From Peribolospora baueri (taxonomy: Eukaryota; Basidiomycota; Peribolosporomycetes; Peribolosporales; Peribolosporaceae): a DNA stretch of 64,000 nucleotides. Position 1 is the stretch's first letter. Each line of letters begins with the position of its first letter. The position numbers and the translations under genes were made by a program. Where the stretch lies: assembly GCA_029717555.1 (NCBI GenBank), contig JAMDHS010000022.1:186001-250000 (forward strand), read 5' to 3'. Positions 53,943-64,000 of the stretch are shown one piece after another. The notes beneath the pieces were generated by a model. That model saw nothing but the letters and a program-made list of their open reading frames with translations. It made no database searches and had not been told where the DNA came from.

Positions 53943-55330
53943 ATGCCTCCGACTACTACGCTGCTTATAGGTACGGCCGTCGCGGCAGCCTCCGGTGCCG
54001 GTCTTTTCTGGAAGAGGAGGGACAAGGCCTCGGACGCGGACGTCGCAAGCGAGAGCATGGCTGACACCCCGTCGCCGGCGCCCAAGCTCGACGGCGTCGC
54101 ATACTACAATCCGCTTGAGTTCGGAGGGAGCATGTTCGAGGTCGGTCTCCATCTCGCTCTTGCCCTGCTCCTACTTCAGACGGCCTTTTGACCGACGGAC
54201 TGCACTGTCTATCAACTCCACGATGCCGTGTGTCTTGGTCACAGCGAGTGGATGTGGGCGTCGGCGAGCCACTGAATGTGATCATCTCCGGTCTGTCGGA
54301 CCCCATCATTCTGACCACGGACGGGCTCCAGAACTACCTGCGGTGCGCCCGCGTTCCACCCTCTATCACGCTCGGCCCGACGGCTCGACGCGTCTGACCA
54401 TGCTCTTCTTCCTCTCTTCCCAACGCACCCCCTAGTTCGCTGAGCTTCGATCGCGAGTGCTTGGGCCTGCACGCGGGCGGCCATATGCAGGCTTTCCTCG
54501 ACAACAGGGGCTACAGGGACCAGAGTTGGGAGTACCGAGAAGTGAAGACTTTCTCGTAGCACGACCGTCTCTTTGAGAGGACCGGCATAGCAGTCCACTC
54601 ACCCTACCCTTGTGCTACCTGTCTACCTCTCCCTTAGATTTTCACCGAGCTGGGCCATGTCTTCGGGGCCTGCTTCGAATCGCTTGTGGGGTATGTGGCT
54701 CATGGGCGCCTCCTTAGGCTATCCTCTTCCCCCTACTCCGTCCGTTCTTACTGTGTGCGCTTTTTTTTGATTCTCGTATTTCAGGGGAAATCACCTCCGG
54801 GCCAATCAACAGAATGGCTCTAGCGCTTGGTTCCTCGCCGTGTCCAAGGAGCAAGCGAGTAGTGGCCCCTTTTTGTCCTACCCCAGCCGTCGGCGTTGAG
54901 AGCTCGGCCGCTCGCACATCCTGACCATGTCCCTTACCCCCCTTCTCCTCTCGGACGGACCGTAGGACGTAACCAAACACCACGACATCGTCCCGAATGG
55001 TTATGACTTGGGCCGCGACGAGCTGGTGACCAAGGCCACCGTGGCCGGTGGGACGGAGTATGACGGCCAGAAGTATGTCACCACCGTCGAGTGGGTCGAC
55101 GGACTACTTCCCTCAGGTTCCGCTGGCGTCAATCACGGTGAGCGACAAGAGGCTGAGGCTCCCCCACCCCCCGGGCGCGCGCACGACGCCGTTCGTCGTC
55201 CAGGCGCGACCCTCTGACGGCGCTTCCCCCCACGTCTGTCGTGTCTCTCCGCAACCGTCTTTTGGACCCGGATGGCTCAGGCATCTCCATCGACGGGCGC
55301 GTGGCCTTGCTCACCGTCAAGCTCGCGTAA
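53943..55330 (+). CDS. Conserved fungal protein of unknown function with N-terminal membrane anchor (248 aa)
   Basis: Seven exons, 53943-54140, 54245-54342, 54436-54541, 54638-54690, 54785-54854, 54966-55137 and 55281-55330, join in phase. An N-terminal hydrophobic helix (TTTLLIGTAVAAASGAGLFW) with flanking positives suggests a signal anchor. The body has blocks I recall from a widespread uncharacterised fungal family: YYNPLEFGGSMFE, PLNVIISGLSDP, DRECLGLHAGG, GACFESLVGGNHLR, NGSSAWFLAVSKEQDV, IVPNGYDLGRDELV and GVNHGISIDGRVALLTVKL. Function unknown. Intron 5 (54855-54965) appears to start with GC rather than GT, because only that junction restores the SKEQDVTKHH block. Intron 1 has an unusual GTCGGT donor. 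Confidence 0.78.
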
Positions 55331-55938
55331 GCGACTTCCCCGAACGACATCGCCCCTACCATAGCGATTTCCATTTCGATTTCCATTCTGAAGCCCTTCT
55401 CTTCTTGGTCATCATTCGTTCCTTGCATCGTTCTCCAGGAGCGCGACGGTGGGGTATGTACACGTATTGACGTGGAAATCGAAATCGTTACAATCGGAAA
55501 AGCGGACAGGACAGGACGGAATCGCTTGCGCGTATGTGTTCGACAAACCGACGCTGCTGGCATACCAAGGGAGAGGATCGGATCCAAGTGCGACGCCTAA
55601 GAGTTCGAGGCTGGACGGGGGAGAGGCGAGAGGGCAGACGTACCGAGACGGGGCATGGTAATACACCGACGGGGTTCAAGAGAGCCGAAACGAGGAGACC
55701 GGGCGATCGGAACAGGAAAAACAAACGAAATTGCCTCGCACATAATAAGGAACTTCCAAGCTACGAATGGGATGCGTGTATGAGTACGAAGAGAGAGTGC
55801 GATAATCGGAGGTCGCGGTTGCGTGTATGAGTGCGGCGAGAATATGAGATGTACGGAGGTCGGTCAGAGGCGAGCGATGTCGGGAGAAAAAAAACGGAAG
55901 AACAGCTACTTGAAGCTGCCAAAGCGAGGGGAAGCACG
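55331..55938. other. Convergent gap before WC-1
   Basis: About 600 bases, tail to tail. It contains a short doubled gatttccattt motif near 55367-55390. No gene. Confidence 0.5.
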
Positions 55939-58900
55939 TCACGGCGGTGTCATCTTCTTGCCTTCGGGGCTTTCGCCGCTGCTCGGTGTCGTCCGGGCGG
56001 TGGAGGCGTCGAAACGAGACGAAGAAGCCGAGGAGGAGCCAGAGTTGGAACTATTGCGGAGCGGATGAAGCGACGTGTATATCTTCAAACCTCCGAGAGC
56101 CGCCAACTCCTCCTTGAGCTTCTTGTTCGCCAGTTTAAGACTGTGAAGCCTGTCACACAGGGTGAGCGAAGTCAGTCAAATCGGTGAGGTGAGTCGGTCC
56201 ATACAATCACCACCCAGGCCGGAGAAAGGAAAAAAAAAGACACGCAAAAGCAAGACTCACTCGAACTGCCACGACGTCGACTTGGTTACATCGATCTCCT
56301 CCAATAGGTGACCAGAGTAACCCATGTAACGCAGTGAAGGCGCCCTCCGGCAGGCGTCCATGGGTAGTGGCCGATCGTCCAAACTTGGCCTGCGCCCAGC
56401 CATGTGAAGCGCTGGAGCACCTATGAACGGCAATGTCAATCTCCTTGTCTGGGCGGCGCTCTCGGCGGTCTGGACGACAGACGGGTCGACCGAGTCTACC
56501 ACCCTGCTCTGGCAGATGACAGACGTCTGCTTGGGTTCGTTGACGTTCTGCTCAGCCTGCGACGCGAACGTGGGGTCGGGCATGGACTGAGGGCCCGACG
56601 GGTAGAAAGTCGTAATGACGTCGACGTACTTGCCCTCTTTGTTCCGCAGCCGGTGACGCAAGCTCGTACGGCCAGAGGGACCAAAGGGCAGGCGACCATG
56701 GGCCAGCCGTGAATCGGACCAGCCGTCGGTGTCGGCGCCAAGCACGGGTGCATCGGGGGCCACGCTTGCCGTCGTCAGATATTGAGCGCGACCAACATGC
56801 TGAAGCGCCCTCCTCAAGTCTGTGATCAAATCGCTCTGGACGAGCTCGTACAGAGACGTGCCGACCATTTCGGCAGGCGTGTAGCCCAGGACACCTTTAA
56901 CGGCCGAGGTGGCATTGAGATAGAGGCCGTCGAAACTGAGCTTGGCCCAGAACTCGCGGTCGCCAAGCCCTCCAGCCTTGCGGATCTCCTCCCGAGCGAT
57001 GCGATAGACAGGCCTTTCGCGTGCGGCGAGCACGACGCACTTGCGGCCCTTGCCGGTCTCCAAATGGAGCTTGCCCTGACACTCAATCCACACATAGCCG
57101 CTGAACTTGCGACGGATGCGGAAAAGCAGGTCGACCGTCGGACCGCCCTGACCGCGGCCTCCGGGCGCGCCGTGAGGACCGGGTCCAGCCTTCTTCGCGT
57201 TGGCAGCCGACGCAGCCGCGGTGGTGGCCGAGATGGTGGCGTTGGATGTCGAGTCCTTGAGCTCTCGCATGATGGGCACGATATCGCTCGGGTGGCAGAT
57301 CTCGGAGATGGACTTGCCAATCATCTCCGTGGGGTCATATTCGAGGACGCGCTTCGCGCTGGGTGAGACGTACCTAGTGCCGCCAGAGGCGGAGGGCAGT
57401 CGAGAGAGGGATGGGTAAGCGACTGCGTATGTTCACCTTGCTGGCTTTGTGTGAAAGGACCACCCGCGGCGTGACTCACAGGAACGAGCCCTTCAGACTG
57501 AGAACGCAGATGACGTCGTGTGACTGCTCGAGAAAAATTCTGGACCACTGCCGGTGATCCTCCACGCCGGAACCGATCATCTCCACGACATCGCTGGCGG
57601 GAGCACCTTCGGAGACGGGGTCGCTCTTGACAGCGGCAGGCGGGGCCGGCAGAGGCGGCACGGGCGGCTGGACGTTGGAATAATTGACCGTGTACGAGCC
57701 GTCGTCCATCTTCTTGAGGATGGAGCTCGGCTGTTCGACGAGGTCGACCTGGAAGCCGATGAAGAAGTCGGTGTCGCCGCCGTCGGTCATGCTGACGGGG
57801 ATGATGGTGACGAGGTTGATGAACGGGTTGCCGTTGCGCTTGTAGTTTATCAACGAGGCTTGCACCTCCTTGCACGAGGCAAGGTGTTTCTTCAAGTGGT
57901 GACAAGCAGCGTTGTCGGTATATCGTCGTCTGCTTCCCTGAGCGACCTGCCCGTCGGGCGCCTGAAGGAACCTGCAACCCTTGCCGATGACCTCGGGCGC
58001 CTGGTAGCCGGTCAACCTGGTGAACGTGTCGGAAACGTACACGATGGGTAGGTCGGGCTGCCTGGCGTCCGAGACGACGAAGGAGCAGGACATGTCAACC
58101 GGTCCGATGGCGATACGACGGTTCGGCCTGGTCTGCACCCGTGCGAGGATGCTGACCACGTCAAAGCCGCTGGACGAGTAGAAGCCAGGGAGGGAGCCGC
58201 CACGGGCGACGTCCCGTTGAATGGCGGCGCTGGCACCGGCATCGACGATCAGATCCGGAGACGTGCTCGAATTGACGGTCAAACGAGCTGTGTCGCGGAC
58301 GGCCGTGGCAGGAGAGGAAGGGCCGACGATATTCCAGGTGCTCGCAACGCCGAAAGGGTACGATTTTGGGTCGTTCATCTGCAGCGGAGCGGGACTGCCT
58401 CCCGCGTCGAGCAGTCCGGAGCCGCGCTTAGTACCCCGGCCGCTGACGCGAATCGCGTCGGCGCCGGAAAGACTTTGCGACGGACGGCCAGGCGACGTGG
58501 CGATGGACAAAACGTCGGGCGGCTGGCCAAAGACAGAAAGCGAAAGCGTACGACTGTGCGCGCGAGACGGGACGCTATTGAGGACCCGCTGGTTAACTTG
58601 GTTCAGAGCTGGTCCGGGGGACGCGCTGATACTATCTGCGGTATTCCGCCGCCCGGTCGCGACGGCTGTCGGATATAATGCCGCGTATTGACTCAGAGAG
58701 GATTGCAGCTGAGCGGAAGGATGAGCGGCGGTCTTCGAGCGGTCGGCCGCCGTCGTGGGCCGGGGGCCGACCGTCATCGACGTTAACTGAGCCGCATCGT
58801 TTTGCGGAGACAAGGCGGCCGGGCGGTCGAGGGCCAACTGCATCTGGTCGCTGGATGCGGTGGTGAAGCTTGGCGGCAGCCTACCCGACGGGTCCCAAGT

Positions 58901-59515
58901 AAACGACGGGGACGCCGACACATCCAACCTGTTGGCGCCCAACGCATCCACACCACTGAGTAGACTCTCGAAATCCGCTCCAGACCAGGCCTCGCCTCCC
59001 CCGAAGTTCATATTGCCAATGTCAACACCAACACCTTGCCCTGCTGCGCCGCCGCCGCCGCCGCCGCCATCGACGGACGCCTTCAATGCACCGTTCATCG
59101 CATTCGCGCTCGCGGACGTGGAGGAAGTGGGGAAGGACGGGACGTGAAGGGGGACGGCGGGATCGAAGGCAACGAGGTCGACGCCGTGAAGAGCGGCCTC
59201 GTCCTGTGTGGAGACAGAGGAGCGCATGTTCGAGGCGTTCTCGGCGCCAACCAGGTTGTTGGCCAAGACGGTAGGCTGGAGCGAAGGATGCGAGAAGGCG
59301 ACGTTCATATCGCCACCGGGGTCGTCGAGCTCGGGGGCCGCCTTTTTGGCGCCCTCGGTGACCACAGGCGATGAGGGATGTCCGCCGTGTTCGCTGGTCT
59401 TGAGGAGGCTTGGGTCATCGGCGGAGATGGGAGGGGTGACGAGGAAAGAGCTGACATCGAAAGGGGAAGACATAGTAGCTGAAGAGGAGGAACGAGGGCG
59501 AGTGGATGGGGGCAA
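55939..59515 (-). CDS. wc-1: White collar-1 blue-light receptor (LOV/PAS protein)
   Basis: Three exons, 59515-57480, 57373-56261 and 56149-55939, give 1119 aa (1105 if the ATG at 59473 is used). A Ser/Pro/Ala-rich N-terminus precedes a LOV domain at about residues 470-590: MSCSFVVSDARQPDLPIVYV, TRLTGYQAPEVIGKGCRFLQ, SLINYKRNGNPFINLVTIIP and DFFIGFQVDLVEQ. C514 is the expected flavin-adduct cysteine. Two further PAS domains follow in exon 2 (YVSPSAKRVLEYDPTEMIGK; FWAKLSFDGLYLNATSAVKG). The C-terminus has a short coiled coil (SLKLANKKLKEELAALG) and a Ser-rich tail, with no GATA zinc finger, as in other basidiomycetes, where WC-2 supplies DNA binding. The usual N-C-R-F-L-Q here reads G-C-R-F-L-Q. 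Confidence 0.93.
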
Positions 59516-60370
59516 ACAGAGGGTATCGGTGCGGATCGGAGAAGATGAGATGGAGAGACGGCTTTGACGGCTCGTAGGGGCTCGAGCGATAGCGGCAGGA
59601 TACTAATACGAGCTCAGAAGATGCGCGTAAGGGACGGGAAATCGTCGTGGTCGTCGTCGGCAGGCGAGGTGAGCTATAGAGAGGGACGTGGTGAGGGAGT
59701 TGCGTACGAAGGCACGCCCATCCGCCGAAGCAAGTCGGCGAGAAAGGAGGGAGGGTCGAGTCGAACTAGACGAGTCTCAAAGACGGTGCGAGGACCGGCG
59801 CAAACAGCAAAGACAGGAGAGCCTGGCTCCTTTTCTTCATGCGACAAGTGCGATGATCCAAAAAAGAAACGAAGGAAAAGGAGGACGGCAAAAGGGTGGA
59901 AACAAAGATGTTCGTCCTTAGCCGAGGCGAAGTGATGTCCCAAGGAAGGCCGTTAGAGATAGGGAAGAGAATGCGTTATTCAAGAGGCGGCGAGGACGCG
60001 CGACCGTGGGCGGTCAACGGAGGCGATCGAAGGTCGCGTAGGGATAACGGGACGCAATTGGAGCAGTCGACGGCCGAAAGCGGAGGAGGTGCGGGGCGCC
60101 TTGGGGGGCGCGGACGAACGGGGAGGGAAGGAAGGGAAGGAAGGATTACGACGGCTGTCATCGACGGCGTCGACGACGACGAGGGAGGGGATCGTAATCG
60201 TAATGGAGGTTGGGATCGTGGACGGAGGTGGGAAGCCAAGGACGAGGAACGGGGAAATGGGGAAGCTGACTGCGGATCATTTACAAATTCAAGTAACAGT
60301 ATACAATGACAGGCGCGGCCGACGTGACGCCCAAGCGCGCACACACTCGCCACAGAGGCGACCGCGGACG
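59516..60370. other. WC-1 upstream region
   Basis: About 855 bases between WC-1 and the end of EXO1, both on the minus strand. Purine-rich on the plus strand, with gggaaggaagg-type runs near 60120-60145. No gene. Confidence 0.5.
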
Positions 60371-63110
60371 TCATCGGTCGAACCTTGGCCACGGGGACAG
60401 GACATGACCGAGCGAGGCGAGGCGGGCGAGGCAAGAGCGACGAGGAAAATCGGTGTCAAGACACACGCTCCCAGAACGTCTCTTTTTGCCGCCCTCGGCG
60501 CACTCACCGGAACATCTCTAGTAAGCTCGAAGGCGTCCGCGGCGATACCTCGCCCTTCCGTAGCGCCGCCGTCCGCGTCGGCGTGGCCGCATTAGACACC
60601 GCAACCGCAAGAGGCATCTTCGAACCACCACCACCGGAGCCGTGCGCCCTTCGGACTCGCCCAGAATCCGCCGTTGGCGACGGCGTGCCCACCGCTCCCA
60701 GCCCGCGCCCCGCTGGCGACCGCTCCGACGACCGGGGCTCTGTCCCTGGCCCCGCGGCCATGAGGGCGGTTGCGTGAGCCCGTCGATACGCGTGCGACGC
60801 GGCCACCGTGAATGGGTTCGTTGTCACCGACGTCGAGGTCTGATCCGGGGCATGAAGCGGCCAGACATCAAGTGCCGGTATCCCGCGTCAACCTCAAAAG
60901 CGTGACGCGACCAGCTCTCTATATAAGGTGAAAAGCGCACCTTTTTGAAAGAGAACCTCTCCTCCCACGCAGCCGAGAACGTGTCCCGGTTCTCCTTCTC
61001 CTCTTCCTCCTCGTCCTTGGAAGCAGTGCGAGCGCGCTTCGTCGCCACGTCGGTCCGGAACAAACCCGAAGCCATCCTTTTGGAACCGGTCGTCGCAGGT
61101 TTCGCTGGCGCTGATGGTGCCGCTGAGGTCGGTGTCGTTGGCGTCTGTGGAGCGCTTGACGGACGCCAATCCATCGACTTCCTGATGCCTAACGAAATCC
61201 GAGAGTGGGTTGAACCTGGCGGCGTCCGCTCTTCAGGGGCGGTCGAACGACGCTGAATCGTCAGCTGTCCGCTGCCGAAGGAAAGCAACGTCTGGCCACC
61301 CGCTAGTGCTGGCGTCGGCCGCTTCTGCGGGACAGTTGAAGAGCGCTCAAGTTTCGATTGGCCGTTGCTAGGCGTAAGGAAAGGCCGGGGCGGGGATCGG
61401 GTCTTCGGCAACGACATCGGCAGGGTGGATGAAGGAAGCGAATGAGCGCACATCCACCCTGCCCCCCACTACGAGCCATGGTGTCAGAGGACTTACTGGA
61501 CTACCGCCGTCTCGCCGGGAGATATCTACCATGGGGAGCCGGGAAATGGGGTCGATCTCTCCCTTTGCGATGCCCCGCGCTACTTCCTTCGTCATTTCAC
61601 TGACCGACACGCAGCGTGGGTCAGTCCCTGCGTTTAGTGCAACTTTGGCACGCTGGAACGACTCACCCGCCTACGAAAGACATGTCGTCGTCGAATCCCT
61701 CTTCTGGCAAGGCGTTGAGGGTGACCAGCTCTCCGATGTCCGGGTCGAAGACGCGCTGGTATAGGAAGGTGAGCTCTGCGCGTCGGAAGCGCTCGAGGTA
61801 GTCCCTCGGCACCTTCATCTGTCCCTCGTACCGAATTTGCTGCACGACCTGCATCGACAGCCAGTGAACCATTTCTCAGCGGGTTTCGACTAGGCGCAAG
61901 TACCTGTGCACAACCTCGCCCTCACCTTCTCCACCGTCTTCCATTTTCTCAGCAGCTTGTGCGCCGTCTTCAGTCCCATCCCGACGATGGAGCCGAGATA
62001 ATCACAGCCAGACAGGATGGCCATCTGGCGAAACTCTCGTTCTGTCCAACCCACCATGGGCAGCTCGCGGACGGCAGCGAAACGGGACTGGAGGATCTCG
62101 ATGCAGTCGCCGTTCGAGTCGAGCTTGAAGAGGACCTGCGAGAGAAGCAGACACGGTGCAACCGTTCAGCGACGAGGTGACCGTACAAGCAAAGCGGGCG
62201 ATAGACACGCCCTTGGGATACGATAACGTACCTTCTTGCACCCGAGCACGAGCATGTCCGAATCCTCCGTGACGATTCCATCGATCATCCCCTTCTTCTC
62301 AAGATAGGCCAACTGGGCGTCCGCCTCGTACGGCGCGACGATGAAAGGGACGTCTTCCTGCTTCAGTGCCTGAAACACGGCGAATGGCATGCAAGTCTGA
62401 GTCAGGACGGTTTCCTGAATTCCCCCACGCGGTAAGGGAATGAGCCGGTTTACCTTGATGAGCTGATACGCCATCTCCGGCGTGATGTCGATGCACTTGG
62501 CGAAATACTCTCGCGCCTGGGAAGCCTTGCCTTGTGCGAGCAGGCTCTTCGCCTTTGCTAAGCTCTCGTCCCGCCGTCTAAAACGCCGTAACTATTAGCG
62601 CTCTGATAAGAGTCCAGAACGAAACATCTCTCCCTGACGGCACCCGTGCTCACCTTTGTCGCTCGTCTTCGGTGCCCTGCTTCGAAGGCAGCCGATCCCC
62701 GTCGAAGACCACGTACGGCTTGACTCCAAAGTACTTTAGCATGCGAATCCGGTGCATAGCATAATTGACGTACCTGGCGTGAATGAGGGGACAGGGAAGA
62801 AGACGTTTGAAATGGATGTAGAGACATCAAATGTCCATGCCAAGCCGAGCGCTAGTCGCTCACTTACTTGGACGTCGCCTCGCCCATCGCCAACTCCTTG
62901 GCGCACCCGCACGCGCCACGATGAAGCCAGACATACGCATCGATGCCCAGCGTTTGTCCCGCGTAGTCCTTGACGTGGACGGACGTCTGGAGGGGAGATA
63001 AATGTACGGTTTGAGACGCACGTCCTACCAGCTTGTCGCTCTGGACTGGGGAGACGCGTGTGACCCACCTGAATATCTTTCAAGAGGGGGAGGAGGCCCG
63101 AGATGCCCAT
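60371..63110 (-). CDS. EXO1: Exonuclease 1 (5'-3' exonuclease/flap nuclease)
   Basis: Eleven exons give 614 aa: 63110-63069, 62986-62868, 62773-62654, 62577-62454, 62369-62232, 62135-61926, 61848-61667, 61599-61497, 61402-60941, 60839-60508 and 60383-60371. The XPG/Rad2 nuclease core starts MGISGLLPLLKDIQTSVHVK. Metal-binding residues fall almost exactly where they do in human EXO1: D30, D78 (VFDGD), E150 and D152 (YEADAQ), D171 and D173 (TEDSD) and D226 (GCDYLGSIVGMG). A Pro/Ser/Thr-rich tail carries KRMASGLF and KEEEE-like charged segments. It resects DNA ends and excises strands in mismatch repair. The last exon, 13 bases, gives the terminus LLEMFRFDR and is the least certain. Head to head with SmD1. 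Confidence 0.93.
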
Positions 63111-63544
63111 TTCGGCCGGCGGTCGCTCCAGCTCCTCTTCATCGAGCTGAAGATGGTTAAGATGAAGGCCGCCCCGGTTGAAGATGGAATGTATGGCAGC
63201 AAGGCAGCCATCTGCGGCTCTCCTGCGCACATCCGCCCGCCTCTTCGATCTTCGCCCTTGTCAGGAATCGACGCGACAACGCGACGAGACGCGCACATTG
63301 TGACCACGTGGCTCATACCGACTTCTTCCCACGCTCACTCGTTGGCTCGCATGATCGCTGCTGGTCTCAAAGCGCGAATCCTCCATCCATCCTTCCTTCC
63401 TTCCATCCATTCATCCATCCATCCATCCTCCCGTCCTCCCGTCCTTCCGTCCTCGACATAGCGCCGGACTCCCTGTCATCTCATCTCCGACGAGCTCGTA
63501 CACCACTTTGCTCGTGACTTTAGGACAGGGTCAAGGCCGCCAAG
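63111..63544. other. Divergent EXO1/SmD1 upstream region
   Basis: About 430 bases holding a ccat/cctt microsatellite at 63384-63445, just upstream of the SmD1 leader. No gene. Confidence 0.55.
63384..63445. repeat. Pyrimidine-rich (CCAT/CCTT/CCTCCCGT)n microsatellite
   Basis: Runs of ccat, ccttcctt and cctcccgt units in a row in the SmD1 promoter region. Confidence 0.85.
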
Positions 63545-64000
63545 ATGAAGCTCGTCAGGTGCGCTCTCCCAGCACGCCTGGATCCTACGAAAGGCGGTCC
63601 GAGTGCGCTGACGAATATTTGCTTTGGTTCCCGGACAGGTTTCTGATGAAGCTCAATTCCGAGTCGGTGACAATTGAGCTCAAGAATGGCACGATTGTTC
63701 ACGGCACGGTGACGGGTGAGTATTGCGCGCGCCTCGGTCGCTTCGTCGACGAACGCACCCGTCGGTAATGGGAGGGGACAGAGATCACATTTTTGAACGC
63801 GTAATTCCTTTCCCTTCCCTTTTGGAACGTGTTCTACGTCTGCTCGCCCATCAATGCCCTCCCTCTGAACACAGGCGTTGATCCGCAGATGAACACGCAT
63901 CTCAAAACGGTCAAGATGACGATGCGCAATCGGGACCCCGTCTCCCTTGATACGCTCTCCATTCGAGGCAATAACATCCGCTACTGGATCCTTCCCGACT
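63545..64000 (+). CDS. SMD1: Spliceosomal Sm protein D1 (partial, runs off the right edge)
   Basis: Exons 63545-63558, 63639-63715 and 63875 to beyond the window. The 72 residues visible start [20 protein letters not shown], then [20 protein letters not shown] (Sm1 motif), then [18 protein letters not shown] (Sm2 motif), matching SmD1 end to end so far. The missing C-terminus should hold the Arg-Gly repeats of this protein. SmD1 is one of the seven ring proteins on U1, U2, U4 and U5 snRNAs. The first exon is only 14 bases. Confidence 0.96.

Noticed and set aside
55939-56149. Missing GATA zinc finger at the WC-1 C-terminus considered as a truncation
   Set aside because: Basidiomycete WC-1 proteins normally lack it, so the end is expected rather than broken.
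1-64000. tRNA genes, rRNA and transposon or virus-derived coding regions
   Set aside because: Looked for box-B-like GGTTCGA patterns, rRNA cores and reverse transcriptase, transposase or capsid motifs by eye; none was convincing. A covariance-model and repeat-library search would be needed to exclude short or decayed copies.

Overview
The window looks like nuclear DNA from a basidiomycete fungus, most likely a GC-rich basidiomycetous yeast or smut/rust relative; I cannot name the genus. The reasons are: GC-rich coding sequence; many short introns (mostly 60-130 bases) with GT-AG borders and CTAAC/CTGAC-like branch sites; typical fungal genes (WC-1 photoreceptor, ferric reductase, histidine acid phosphatase, SLX1, CDC26, VPS16); and a WC-1 that ends without a GATA zinc finger, as is usual in basidiomycetes. 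I recognise no transposon, virus-derived element, rRNA, tRNA or CRISPR array. All exon models were made by hand from splice signals, reading frame and family motifs. Most are phase-consistent from start to stop.

Layout, left to right. 0-5 kb: mitochondrial ribosomal protein bL36m (-) and the CCR4 deadenylase (+), head to head; then a U6 snRNA gene (-). 5-12 kb: a 133-aa unknown protein (+); SLX1 nuclease subunit (-) head to head with the APC/C subunit CDC26 (+), only 196 bases apart; an 82-aa one-helix membrane protein (-); EMC2 (+). 13.9-20 kb: PP1 catalytic subunit (+), a microsatellite-rich gap, then a 13-exon membrane-anchored histidine acid phosphatase (-). 20-30 kb: a ~1430-aa disordered protein (-), head to head with AMP deaminase (+). 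30-39 kb: a run of minus-strand genes: a CHCHD2/MIX17-like twin CX9C protein, an Old-Yellow-Enzyme-like oxidoreductase, histone H3 and a ferric reductase. 39-41.4 kb: a gene-poor gap.

41.4-47 kb: D-aminoacyl-tRNA deacylase (-) head to head with D-serine dehydratase (+), then a tandem CCCH zinc-finger protein (-). 47-49.4 kb: a gene-poor stretch with an AT-richer island. 49.4-64 kb: VPS16 (-) head to head with a 248-aa fungal protein (+) that has a probable GC-AG intron; the WC-1 blue-light receptor (-); exonuclease EXO1 (-) head to head with SmD1 (+), which runs off the right edge.

Most genes are unrelated housekeeping functions packed in divergent pairs. The one clear functional pairing is DTD1/DSD1: both enzymes deal with D-amino acids and share a ~420-base promoter region. 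U6 and SmD1 are both spliceosomal and SLX1 and EXO1 are both DNA-repair nucleases, but those genes are far apart. The most unusual structural theme is very small exons (3, 6, 13, 14, 15, 20, 22 and 27 bases), several of which encode family-conserved residues.
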